Made by a program: the position numbers and the translations under genes. Under the pieces are notes generated by a model. It was not told the DNA's origin and did no database searches. It saw only the letters and a list, made by a program, of their open reading frames with translations. DNA of 55,964 nt from JAJRPT01 sp964465945 (GTDB lineage Bacteria > Bacteroidota > Ignavibacteria > Kapaibacteriales > UBA2268): positions 1-55,964 of the forward strand of contig CAYXMM010000017.1 of the NCBI GenBank assembly GCA_964465945.1. Reading direction: 5' to 3'. This document shows, in pieces, positions 25,807 to 34,155 of the stretch (position 1 is its first letter; every line of letters begins with the position of its first letter).

Positions 25807-25910
25807 AGACGAATATAATTTTTATTAATTGAAATTTAAATAAAAAAATTGTGAAAAAACTAATTAAACAATCGTTCTACATAAATTATTGTAATAAATA
25901 ATATTACTAA

Positions 25911-27941
25911 TTACTCACCGAAAGTTGATTCAACTTCAATTCTGACAGTTCTACAATAAAACCTACCTTCTGGAAGCCCGTTATCATATAAAAGTTGATC
26001 TTCACCTATTCCCTCATATTGAGCATTCTTCATATTCAATCTATTATAAACCGCTTCTGCTCTTGCAGTTGCGATTCGCTTATTAATTTTTTCATCGCCA
26101 ACACTATCTGAATAGCCAAGAATTTTTACTTCAGTATTATCTTGATTTACATTTGAATTTAAACGTCCTTTAACAAAATCAACAACTTCTCTATGTTCTT
26201 CGCCTAAGTCCGCCCCTCCATAAGGGAATAATATCAAACTATAATACTCGTATTCCTTATCCTTACGCCGTTCGAGCCGTTTCTTATCAACTGTGAGTTG
26301 TTCCACAACAATCTTTTTTAAATTAGATTTTGCACGTTGTCCTAATTCATCTATTATAACCAAATCATAATTAATATCATTTGAATTTACAGGAACATTG
26401 TCATCTCCGGTTTTAAATGACCAATCAATAAAATTAGGTATATCCTTACCGCCCTCTTTTTCTATTAATACTTTTCCACCTTGTTTTAAAGTAAATTTCC
26501 AGCTTTTCAGTCCAGCATCTGCTTTATAATCTGGAATAAATCTAAATGTCGTTATATTTATTTGCCTAACAGTATCAACAGTTAAAATCGACCCGCCAAG
26601 TTTATTACTTACCATAATCTCAACTCTCCGGTTTTCTTCTAAACCAGTAATAGTATCAGATCGGGAATATTGCTTAGGTAAATTTCTTGCTTGAATGCTT
26701 ATCCTATCTTTTGAAACATTCCAAACGCTGTTAAAATAATCTGCAATAGTTTCGGCTCTTTTTTTAGATAAATCAGTATTATTTTTTTCTTCTGCAAAGT
26801 CCTGATTTGTTCCAATCAAAGTTACTTTTTCATCAGGGTTATCTTGTAATCTTTTGCCATATATATCCAAAACATAATAATAAGTCTCTAATGCAGATAA
26901 ATTTTGCAAACTCTTCAAATTAAAATCTTGAGCTTGTTTCGGAGAAAATCTATTATATCGATTAGGAATAGCATAAGAGTTTTCATCAAAAAAAACATAA
27001 TTCAGCAAAGGTCTCATATTGAATGAAATAAAATCTTCAATTTTAACACCAATTTTCTCCTGCTTTTTTCCAAATTCATCTAATTGCATAACAGAAATAT
27101 CAGCAGAAATAAGCGGATTTTCTCTTGCTTTCAATAATTTTGGTAAAGGCGGGTTAATTGGCGGAGGCGGAGGTGGAGGCGGTGGAGGTGGTTGCCTAAA
27201 TTCCACTGCCAAACCAATATTTGCTGAGTGCATAGTCCAAGCCACATTTGAAATTAACCTATTGAAGTTAATATGATAAAACGCTTCCGGAACTAAAAAT
27301 AACGAACCATTCTTTGTTAAGGGTAATCGATAAGAAGCACCAATATTAAATCCAATCAACATCAAAGCAAGATTATCGATATCTCCACTTAGTTCATTCC
27401 TACTTCGAGTATATTCTGGATAAAAAACCCCTCTATCGCTTGGCTCAGTCAATTTCTCAACTTGATTATACTTTGAATTCATTATAAAAGATAATCTAGG
27501 ACCAGCCATAAAATTAATTTTTGAATCAAGAGTATACATTGCATTCAAATCAATATTTAACAACGATAAATCAGTATTCAAATAAAAAACACTCTTACCA
27601 TTTGTAGAAACGCCATCAACTAAAACATTAATAAATTGAGAGGACTCAAAACTTGCATTGACAAGTCCATAGCTTGCTCTTGCGTTTATCAACCACTTAT
27701 AATCAATAGGATAATTTAAACTAATCCCTGGTTCATAAGCCGAAGAAATAATATTTCCATATTCAGGGCAACAGCTTGGAACATTAGGCAGTCCAGTGAA
27801 ATCAGCAAAATGAAATGAAAATCCGGGATGAAAAAAAACACCTATGCGTGGCTTTAATTCATTCGTATCTCTTTCTTGTATTGTGCTCTCTTGCGAGAAC
27901 GCCCAAGAATATAATAGTATAGTAAATAAAAAGATTTTCAA
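25911..27941 (-). CDS. Outer-membrane protein with two OmpA-like domains
   Basis: A 676-residue envelope protein. A signal peptide (MKIFLFTILLYSWAFS) is followed by an eight-strand-type barrel to about residue 250 (ending NIGLAVEFRQ), then eleven consecutive prolines (251-261). A first OmpA-like domain spans about 315-445 (FFDENSYAIP ... KRAETIADYF ... ENRRVEI). After a beta-rich linker, a second spans about 565-672 (LFPYGGADLG ... NKRIATARAEAVYNRL ... RTVRIEV). Terminal OmpA domains anchor the outer membrane to peptidoglycan. Tandem domains with a poly-proline hinge are unusual. It is a single gene with no operon partner. Confidence 0.85.
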   Translation of the reverse strand: MKIFLFTILLYSWAFSQESTIQERDTNELKPRIGVFFHPGFSFHFADFTGLPNVPSCCPEYGNIISSAYEPGISLNYPIDYKWLINARASYGLVNASFESSQFINVLVDGVSTNGKSVFYLNTDLSLLNIDLNAMYTLDSKINFMAGPRLSFIMNSKYNQVEKLTEPSDRGVFYPEYTRSRNELSGDIDNLALMLIGFNIGASYRLPLTKNGSLFLVPEAFYHINFNRLISNVAWTMHSANIGLAVEFRQPPPPPPPPPPPINPPLPKLLKARENPLISADISVMQLDEFGKKQEKIGVKIEDFISFNMRPLLNYVFFDENSYAIPNRYNRFSPKQAQDFNLKSLQNLSALETYYYVLDIYGKRLQDNPDEKVTLIGTNQDFAEEKNNTDLSKKRAETIADYFNSVWNVSKDRISIQARNLPKQYSRSDTITGLEENRRVEIMVSNKLGGSILTVDTVRQINITTFRFIPDYKADAGLKSWKFTLKQGGKVLIEKEGGKDIPNFIDWSFKTGDDNVPVNSNDINYDLVIIDELGQRAKSNLKKIVVEQLTVDKKRLERRKDKEYEYYSLILFPYGGADLGEEHREVVDFVKGRLNSNVNQDNTEVKILGYSDSVGDEKINKRIATARAEAVYNRLNMKNAQYEGIGEDQLLYDNGLPEGRFYCRTVRIEVESTFGE

Positions 27942-28035
27942 TTTTGCTGCATTTTAAAAACTGCAATTTAAGAATAAATTATGAAAAATTTAGTATATGC
28001 TCTTTCCACATAAAATAGAAACTAATTTTTCTATT

Positions 28036-28808
28036 TTAAACTAATTTATCATTTAATATTTTGTATCTTTTACTTTTTATTAATTTTATGCTATTATAAT
28101 CATTTTCATTGTTAAAGGTATATTGCCATATACAGAATATATCTTTTCGCTTTTCAAAGAATAATAGAAATACTTCTTTTTTTGTAGAACTTTTCCATTG
28201 CTTATATGGGTAAAATAATTGTCTAATTATAATGTTTGTTGTTCTATTATTTTTTGCTTCAATCAAAACTATGCTATTTTTCCCTTCATAACCTGCATCT
28301 ACTTCTGTTTGAACGCTTTTAACTTCTACATTATGCCTACCTATTTTAAAAGTAACTCAGGGGTATATTTCCTGCCTCTAATTGTTAAAACTAAAGTATC
28401 ATCTTCCATAAAAGTTCTTATCAAACTCGAAGCATAAGCAAAATCCAAATGTTGCATTTCGGAGTTCCCGATTTTAGAAGTCTCAAGTTCAAAATCTAAA
28501 GATGAGTTATATTCTTCAATTTTGTCTTTAATTTCTGGAATATCATTATAACCTTCACCTTTAAAAATGTTATAAGTTCCATTTTTAATAGGTAGTATAA
28601 ATAAATTATTATCTTTAAATATTTGTGGGCGACTTTCTCTTGTATCTTATTTACATAGAACTCTTGGTTCTTTTTCATTTGTTTTTGTAAAATTTTGGCA
28701 AGATTTTTTTATTTCGTCAGCTGTAAGTATAAATGGAGATTTATTAAAATTATGTTTTAAAATATTATAATCTTTAAATATCTTATCCCAAGAGCTATTA
28801 TTTGCCAT
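28036..28808 (-). pseudogene. Broken type II restriction endonuclease partnered with a Dam-type methylase
   Basis: Read from ATG 28808 the frame opens MANNSSWDKIFKDYNIL and meets an in-frame TAA at codon 54 (28647-28649). The same frame then continues sensibly (DTRESRPQIFKDNNLFILPI ... RGRKYTPELLLK) until a second stop near 28350. There a one-base shift restores GRHNVEVKSVQTEVDAGYEG and SIVLIEAKNN through to 28036. The PD-(D/E)XK signature is clear (EVDAGY ... VLIEAK). The gene thus carries a nonsense codon and a frameshift and is almost certainly dead. It overlaps the methylase 3' end by 11 bases, as in DpnII-like operons. Confidence 0.75.
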
Positions 28809-29749
28809 ACTGACCTCTTTGATAATTTTGAGGTAATGAATAATTTTTAATTAACAATTCCTTTAACTTACCTCTTTTATTTGGGTCGGAGTTAATCGCT
28901 CTTCTTGCATTAACTCTTCTAATTTCAAATTCTCTATATAAGTCATCAAAAAACTCATCTTCAATATTAATATTTTTCATGTCAGAATTACTTAAAATCC
29001 ATGATATATTAAGAGAATCAAGCTTTTTACAAAATTTATTAAGTCTTATTTGTTCATTATCATCAAAAGAATCGAACGAATAAGAAGTAAAAGCAGATGT
29101 TTTATTTAATGGCTTATATGGAGGATCAAAATAAAACAATGTATTTTCTGATGTGTAATCTAAAGTTTGTTCGTAATCTCCGTTTAAAATTTCAACTATA
29201 CTTAAAGATTTGCTTACCTCATAAATATTATTCACATCGCAAATCATCGGCATTTCATAAGAGCCAATAGGAACATTAAATTCATTTTTTCTATTTACCC
29301 TATACAAACCATTAAAACAGGTTCTATTAAGAAAAATAAAAAGTGCGGCTTGAAATATATTGTCTTCTGTTCTTGAATTAAACAAATTTCTATTATTTGC
29401 AAAAACAACTTTTCCTCTGAATTTGATTTAGAGGATGATATTCTTTTTCTAAATCTTGTAAAATGTTCACTAATTTATCGGGAGAGCTTTTTATTACAGT
29501 ATATACATTTATCAGATCAACATTAATATCGTTGATTACAGCTTTTTTTAAATTTGGAAAATTATTTTACATCCAAAATAATACTGCGCCGCTTCCCACA
29601 AATGGCTCTATGTAAGTAAATTCTTCATCATAAATAAATTGTGGTAAAACACCCTTTATCTCGCTAATAAGCTGAGTTTTTCCACCAGCCCACTTTAAAA
29701 AGGGCTTTGCTTTGGTGTAAAATAATACATTTTCTGATTTAATTTTCAT
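28798..29749 (-). pseudogene. Broken Dam-type adenine-N6 DNA methyltransferase
   Basis: The N-terminal part (from 29749) has KPFLKWAGGKTQLISEI (motif X/SAM region) and TYIEPFVGSGAVLFWM (motif I), then a TAA at 29567-29569. The same frame continues (NNFPNLKKAVINDINVDLINV) to a second break near 29410-29425. The C-terminal part (28798-29385) follows in another frame, with FLNRTCFNGLYRVN, FYFDPPYKPL (catalytic DPPY) and SNSD. All motifs of an M.DpnII/Dam-family GATC methylase are present, but on disrupted frames. With the linked nuclease also broken, this is a decayed R-M system. Confidence 0.8.
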
Positions 29750-29822
29750 ATAAACGCAATTTAAGAAAAATATTTAAGTTTATGTATATTTAACTTTTTT
29801 TTCCATTTTTAATTGGTTTATT

Positions 29823-30881
29823 TCAGATTATATCTTCATCAGTCAAATTATAAGTCTTCTTCCAATATGAACTGCTAAATTTAAGTCCTATCTTCGATAA
29901 CTCAACATCACGTTCTAATCTAACATTCTTATCTTCATCATTCAAAATAAAATTAAATTTAATTTCTAATTTATTATTATTAATTTTTGATATTAAATTT
30001 ATAATACTATTAATAAACCCTTCAATCAGTATAGCATCTGCTTCTATTATTTCATCTCTAATTTGCAAGTGTGTCTGAGCTGCTGCTAATGAACCTTGTT
30101 TTATCTCAGTAGTTAACGTTTGCGATAAAATAGCTTTAGAAATCTCAGTATTCGTAATCTCAATCAAATTCATAAATATTTCGACCGCTTCGCTTCTCTG
30201 AGACTCCTTATATTCGACATCTAAATCCTTAGGACTGATAAGTATGTTATTACCAACCATATTTTTCAAATTATCAAGTAATCCCTGCATCTCTTTATCA
30301 GAAGAAGAGCGGTGCAATTTCGCAACAATCAATGGCATACCATACTTCTCTAAATAATTAATCCAATATTGCTGAGCCATCTGTTTATACTTAGCCACTT
30401 GATATACCTTATCCAATAAAGATATTCCAAAAGGATTGCTAATTGATTTATTATTATAACAAAATACAATTTTATTATAATTTATGTCTTCTAATTTTCC
30501 ATTAATATTTATTTTTAATTTATTATTAAAATCTTTCTGAAATAGTTCTTGAGGTAAAGGAATTATCTCTTTTGGATAATAGTACCCTCTCCAATCCCAT
30601 ACAATTTCAAATGCTTGAAAGCCATAAAATAGTGAATCAATAGCAGAATTAATTAAATCATTCATATTTATTGATTCAAAATAATTAATGTTATTATTTA
30701 TATTATTAAATAAATAATTATGAGACATCAATCCAGATTTCCTTGATTGCATACAAGACCATATATGTGGGTCTTTCGTTAAAGAACGCAATTCTTTAAT
30801 TTTATAATAAGGTATTAAATCATTAATATCCGAATTAATATTTTTTATTTTATCATAATATGTAAAATTTATTTTTTCCAT
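29823..30881 (-). CDS. Phage portal protein (DUF935, Mu gp29-like)
   Basis: A ~352-residue portal subunit, which would form the dodecameric DNA channel at a capsid vertex. Family features: an N-terminal helical region (DPHIWSCMQSRKSGLMSHNY), FYGFQAFEIVWDWRGYYYPKEIIPLP, NPFGISLLDKVYQVAKYKQ, KYGMPLIVAKLHRSSSDKE, and SLAAAQTHLQIRDEIIEADA. I start at ATG 30881, which leaves four bases after the preceding stop; the open frame reaches a TTG at 30896. It is shorter than Mu gp29 (about 510) because the C-terminal extension is missing. Last gene of the head module. Confidence 0.8.
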   Translation of the reverse strand: MEKINFTYYDKIKNINSDINDLIPYYKIKELRSLTKDPHIWSCMQSRKSGLMSHNYLFNNINNNINYFESINMNDLINSAIDSLFYGFQAFEIVWDWRGYYYPKEIIPLPQELFQKDFNNKLKININGKLEDINYNKIVFCYNNKSISNPFGISLLDKVYQVAKYKQMAQQYWINYLEKYGMPLIVAKLHRSSSDKEMQGLLDNLKNMVGNNILISPKDLDVEYKESQRSEAVEIFMNLIEITNTEISKAILSQTLTTEIKQGSLAAAQTHLQIRDEIIEADAILIEGFINSIINLISKINNNKLEIKFNFILNDEDKNVRLERDVELSKIGLKFSSSYWKKTYNLTDEDII

Positions 30882-30885
30882 TTTC

Positions 30886-31302
30886 TTATATTCCAATTAG
30901 TAATAAATAAATAATTGACCCAGACAGGATACCACTTGTAAAAGCAATTAAAAAACAATCATTATTCTCTTCTATATATTTAATTTTGTATAAATAAATA
31001 CTATCCTGCTGGGTCATATTAAATTTAAAAGTATTTTCAGGAAATGAATAATCTATTTTTATTATTTTATTATTAATATTAGTATCAATATTAGCAACAA
31101 ATGGCTTTGTCATAATAATAGTATCTTTTATATATTTTATTTTTGCTTTTTTAACAAAATAAACAGTGTCATACTTAATAGTAATTATTGTATCTATTTT
31201 ATTAATATATTTATAAATCGTATTCTGATTATAATTATATCCAAAGTAAAAAGATAAAATAATTAAAATAATGATTATAATTATATAATATTTTACTTGC
31301 AT
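30886..31302 (-). CDS. Bitopic or two-pass envelope protein, spanin-like layout
   Basis: 138 residues. An N-terminal membrane segment (YYIIIIIILIILSFYFGY) is followed by a beta-strand-rich polar middle with repeated DTI motifs (KIDTIITIKYDTVYF, YIKDTIIMTK). A C-terminal hydrophobic segment (FLIAFTSGILSGSIIYLLL) closes the protein. No homologue is recognised. Position after a lysin and before the portal suggests a lysis (spanin-like) role, but this is inference from context. It overlaps the preceding gene by 10 bases. Confidence 0.55.
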   Translation of the reverse strand: MQVKYYIIIIIILIILSFYFGYNYNQNTIYKYINKIDTIITIKYDTVYFVKKAKIKYIKDTIIMTKPFVANIDTNINNKIIKIDYSFPENTFKFNMTQQDSIYLYKIKYIEENNDCFLIAFTSGILSGSIIYLLLIGI

Positions 31303-31631
31303 TTATTCTTCCAATAAATTATAAATCTCAACTCACCATTAGCCACTAAATTTGCAAAATATTCTATTTTAATATTATGTTCATAATTATTTAAAATAAA
31401 TATATCACCACCATTTGCTGAATTAATATTAATTGTTTTAATTAATATTTCTGAGTATTGACTTACTTGATAAATATTAAAATCTGCATTTAATGTTCCA
31501 CCCAAATTCTTCCAAACTACCTCAATTTGGGAAACCTCTGCCTCAATTCCATTATTCTGAATTTTACTAAGATGTGTATTGAATAATTTGGCATAATCAA
31601 CACTCACATCTATGTTCTCAATTATCCTCAA
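31293..31631 (-). CDS. Hypothetical phage structural protein
   Basis: A 112-residue protein, predicted mostly beta-strand, without signal or membrane segments (MRIIENIDVSVDYAKLF ... LRFIIYWKNKCK). It is not recognised. The overlap of 14 bases with the lysin-like gene and 10 bases with the next gene shows that it belongs to the phage operon. It could be a small virion or fibre-associated protein. Confidence 0.5.
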   Translation of the reverse strand: MRIIENIDVSVDYAKLFNTHLSKIQNNGIEAEVSQIEVVWKNLGGTLNADFNIYQVSQYSEILIKTININSANGGDIFILNNYEHNIKIEYFANLVANGELRFIIYWKNKCK

Positions 31632-32193
31632 AACCTACTGCTCCAATAAATAATAATCGATTAATAGGGTGGAATATATTCCGCTTTTTAATAAAAACAC
31701 CCTCTTTATTTCCGCTCTTTACATTAAAGCCAATAGTTCTTATCCAACCCGCTTTACCAACATCTATTATTCTTTCGGTATGACCTCGCCACGACCTATT
31801 CTCACGCCAAAAAACTAAATCATATTTTGATAAGTAAAATTTAATTTTTAGACCAATATTTCTTAAATAATTATACTCTTTTACTGCAGAGCCAGTTTTT
31901 AATAAAGGATTATTTTTATTTAATTTATATGTTGCTTCCTTAAAAGCCCAATATTGTCCTGCCATACAATAAGGATTACCTTTTTTTAAATCCACCGATT
32001 CTAAATATTTCATCACATAACCCGAATTATTGTTTTCTTCTATTTTCCCTACTTCACCTAATGCAAATTCTAACGATAATATTCTAACTTCTATATCGCA
32101 TTTAATAATATATTTATTAAATCCAAATAGTTTAATATTAATTAAAAAGATAATTGTGCTATATAAACACCAAGCACACATAATCCTACACAT
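31618..32193 (-). CDS. CHAP/NlpC-like endolysin candidate
   Basis: A 191-residue frame whose core resembles phage cell-wall cysteine amidases or peptidases. It has a GEVGKIEENNNSGYVMKYL start, the nucleophile-type cysteine in NPYCMAGQYWAF, and a histidine block WRGHTERIIDVGKAGWIRTIGFN. The N-terminal ~25 residues (CAWCLYSTIIFLINIKLFGF) are hydrophobic and overlap the preceding gene by ~50 bases. No later in-frame ATG/GTG/TTG precedes the domain, so this segment may be a genuine signal-arrest-release type leader, or the start may be non-canonical. Enzyme class is inferred from motif pattern and context. Confidence 0.55.
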   Translation of the reverse strand: MCRIMCAWCLYSTIIFLINIKLFGFNKYIIKCDIEVRILSLEFALGEVGKIEENNNSGYVMKYLESVDLKKGNPYCMAGQYWAFKEATYKLNKNNPLLKTGSAVKEYNYLRNIGLKIKFYLSKYDLVFWRENRSWRGHTERIIDVGKAGWIRTIGFNVKSGNKEGVFIKKRNIFHPINRLLFIGAVGFEDN

Positions 32194-32480
32194 ATATGAA
32201 CTCCTAAAATAATTGATGAATTAATAATATATTGATATTTCGCTATTCCTTTATGTCCTAAAAAATTAATAGAATACTTACTTAATATTAATGATAATAC
32301 CTCAAATATTACAATTAAAAAAATTGTTTTAAATTCCCCTTTGTCTAAATTTGCCAATAAAATAAATATTCCTAAAATAATAGAAATTATTAAATTATTT
32401 AATTGTGATTCAACTATATTTAATATTTCATAATAATAATTAATTAATGCTGAACTTTCTTTTTTCATTGTATTCTCCAT
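32142..32480 (-). CDS. Small multi-pass membrane protein (holin-like position)
   Basis: 112 residues with three to four hydrophobic stretches (NNLIISIILGIFILLANL, FLIVIFEVLSLIL, YIINSSIILGVHICVGLCVLGVYIAQL). The start MENTMKKE follows a GGAGAG ribosome site about ten bases upstream. No family is recognised. Its place directly before the lysin candidate and its size fit a holin, but that is inference only. Confidence 0.55.
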   Translation of the reverse strand: MENTMKKESSALINYYYEILNIVESQLNNLIISIILGIFILLANLDKGEFKTIFLIVIFEVLSLILSKYSINFLGHKGIAKYQYIINSSIILGVHICVGLCVLGVYIAQLSF

Positions 32481-32481
32481 T

Positions 32482-32868
32482 TTAAATACTCTCCGAATTA
32501 AATTTATACATACTCCCTCTCTCTACCATATTCAAATGTAATTTCCCCTCTGCGATATCCCGCAACATTCTAATTGCATCAAGTTTTCTATAAATAACGA
32601 CCGAACTAATTAAGTCATCACGTTTCTCAAAAACATACAAATTGTAAATAGTCAACGCAACTGCAATATCCCGGATAACGTCTGGCGTAGGTAATAGCGG
32701 AGTTTCATATCTTCCATAGCAATATACATCAATCAAATTGCTTGAATATAATATTGCAGCATCCACCTTCGGCTGATTTACCACAACTCCCGTTGGGTCG
32801 CCCGTTAGCAGAGCCAACCCTTGATGAGTCAGCTCGTTAACGAGTTCTAAATTTGATATATACATCAT
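32482..32868 (-). CDS. Phage head-completion protein (DUF1320, Mu gp36-like)
   Basis: A 128-residue protein with the DUF1320 pattern: MYISNLELVNEL at the N-terminus, VDAAILYSSNLIDVYCYGRYETPL, then VIRDIAVALTIYNLYVFEKR and LDAIRMLRDIAEGKL. Such proteins are connector or head-completion components in Mu-like and related phages. It overlaps the cement gene by four bases (ATGA). Confidence 0.78.
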   Translation of the reverse strand: MMYISNLELVNELTHQGLALLTGDPTGVVVNQPKVDAAILYSSNLIDVYCYGRYETPLLPTPDVIRDIAVALTIYNLYVFEKRDDLISSVVIYRKLDAIRMLRDIAEGKLHLNMVERGSMYKFNSESI

Positions 32869-33209
32869 TGCACTAACACAATTCTAATGAAATCACTACC
32901 TCCGCTTGCGTCTAAAGCCCTACCAAGTACTAAATCTGCTCCAACGGCTACTCTTGCTTTGCCACCAGCACTCGCTGTTACATTCTGACCAACGCTAATC
33001 ACTGCCGAACTCTCCACTATCGCTATACCCAACACAGTAACCGACATGTTCTCGCCTATTATATAATCTATATCTGCCACACCTATACTCCTTTCATTAT
33101 CGCTTGCCATATTTCCCGCATAATCAATAAATCGAAACGCTGTTATATTCTCATTCGCCAGTTTAGTTGTTTTCAAAATCGGCTGCATTGTTTTATTATT
33201 TATTGCCAT
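32865..33209 (-). CDS. Capsid cement/decoration protein (DUF2190-like)
   Basis: A 114-residue beta-rich protein containing ITAFRFIDYAGNMAS, VAIDYIIGENMSV-like strands and a GRALDASGGSDFIRIVLV C-terminus, as in capsid cement proteins that follow the major capsid gene in many phages. The start has a near-perfect ribosome site (AGGAGGTGAAA). It lies 10 bases after the capsid gene. Confidence 0.68.
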   Translation of the reverse strand: MAINNKTMQPILKTTKLANENITAFRFIDYAGNMASDNERSIGVADIDYIIGENMSVTVLGIAIVESSAVISVGQNVTASAGGKARVAVGADLVLGRALDASGGSDFIRIVLVQ

Positions 33210-33219
33210 TTTTCACCTC

Positions 33220-34155
33220 CTAATGATTTGTATCTTTAATTAAAAATGCAGCATCTTTTGCCGTAATCTTCAACGCATAATTGTCTGTATTTCGTATCAC
33301 CTTAATCTTACCACCATTTTCAAAATAAGTGTCAATTTGTGGCAATGACTCCCTTTGGAAAGTGTAGCCAAAACTCGGATTAAACTCCGATTTTCTCTCG
33401 CTTCTATCAACATAAGCAATAATAATATTATCATTCCAAATATCTGCAAAATTCACTCCGTCATTTGTATAAACCGAAATACCAACACTAACATTCTCAA
33501 TATCACAAATCTCAGCAAGAATTTCTGCATTCGTTCTCTTAATCCCATTAATACCAATTCTATCTAATATTTTCGGATGGTCTATCAGTGCTAAATAAGT
33601 CGCTTCACCGATTAACATCGTATTAGGTTTCCTGCCAATTTTAGCTCTAACTGCAGAAATTCCAGCACGAATTTTTAATATAGGGTCTTTCCCCAAACTA
33701 TAGTCATTAAAAGCATCTCCTGCCGTTATAGTCTCGGTCATCCCAACCCCATAATTTGCAACATTCTGACAAATATCTGCGGCTTCTTTCTCTTTTTTCA
33801 ATGAAATCGTATCAACCAGCTGCTTCGTAACTTGACTTTCATATTTTTTGAAATAGCTACTTTCTTCCTCTTCCAAATAGTCGATAGCCATTTCCACATC
33901 TCGCTCTTGTGTTTCAAAGTCTATCAGTTCTACATCCAATGATGCTAACCTATTCGACTTAGCTCCTATCGCCCTATTTATATCTCGTATATAAAAAGAC
34001 TCTTTACCAAAAACTGGGATTTTCCCTTTTAATTTCGACACACTAACCTTTGGAAATAGTAATTCACTACTAAAATTTGAATTACTATAAGATTGTGCTA
34101 TTGTGGATAAAACGGGATCCACTGCCCTTAAAATATCTATTCTTGATTCTGGCAT
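33220..34155 (-). CDS. Phage major capsid protein (HK97-like fold family)
   Basis: 311 residues, near the length of Mu gpT (about 305). Features of the GPO/E-type capsid family: FSSELLFPKVSVSKLKGKIPVFGKESFYIRD at the N-terminus, an E-loop and spine region rich in charged helices (KKEKEAADICQNV), PNTMLIGEATYLALIDHPKIL and a C-terminal GYTFQRE ... DNYALKITAKDAAFLI. The start codon overlaps the protease stop by one base (TAATG). The linked cement and protease/scaffold genes support the call. Confidence 0.8.
   Translation of the reverse strand: MPESRIDILRAVDPVLSTIAQSYSNSNFSSELLFPKVSVSKLKGKIPVFGKESFYIRDINRAIGAKSNRLASLDVELIDFETQERDVEMAIDYLEEEESSYFKKYESQVTKQLVDTISLKKEKEAADICQNVANYGVGMTETITAGDAFNDYSLGKDPILKIRAGISAVRAKIGRKPNTMLIGEATYLALIDHPKILDRIGINGIKRTNAEILAEICDIENVSVGISVYTNDGVNFADIWNDNIIIAYVDRSERKSEFNPSFGYTFQRESLPQIDTYFENGGKIKVIRNTDNYALKITAKDAAFLIKDTNH

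Noticed and set aside
27019..27276. Plus-strand glycine-rich 85-residue protein
   Set aside because: It is the antisense shadow of the poly-proline stretch of the OmpA-domain gene.
28036..29749. TAA read as a sense codon (stop recoding) to save the broken R-M genes
   Set aside because: Both genes also have true frame changes, and all neighbouring genes end normally with TAA, TAG or TGA.
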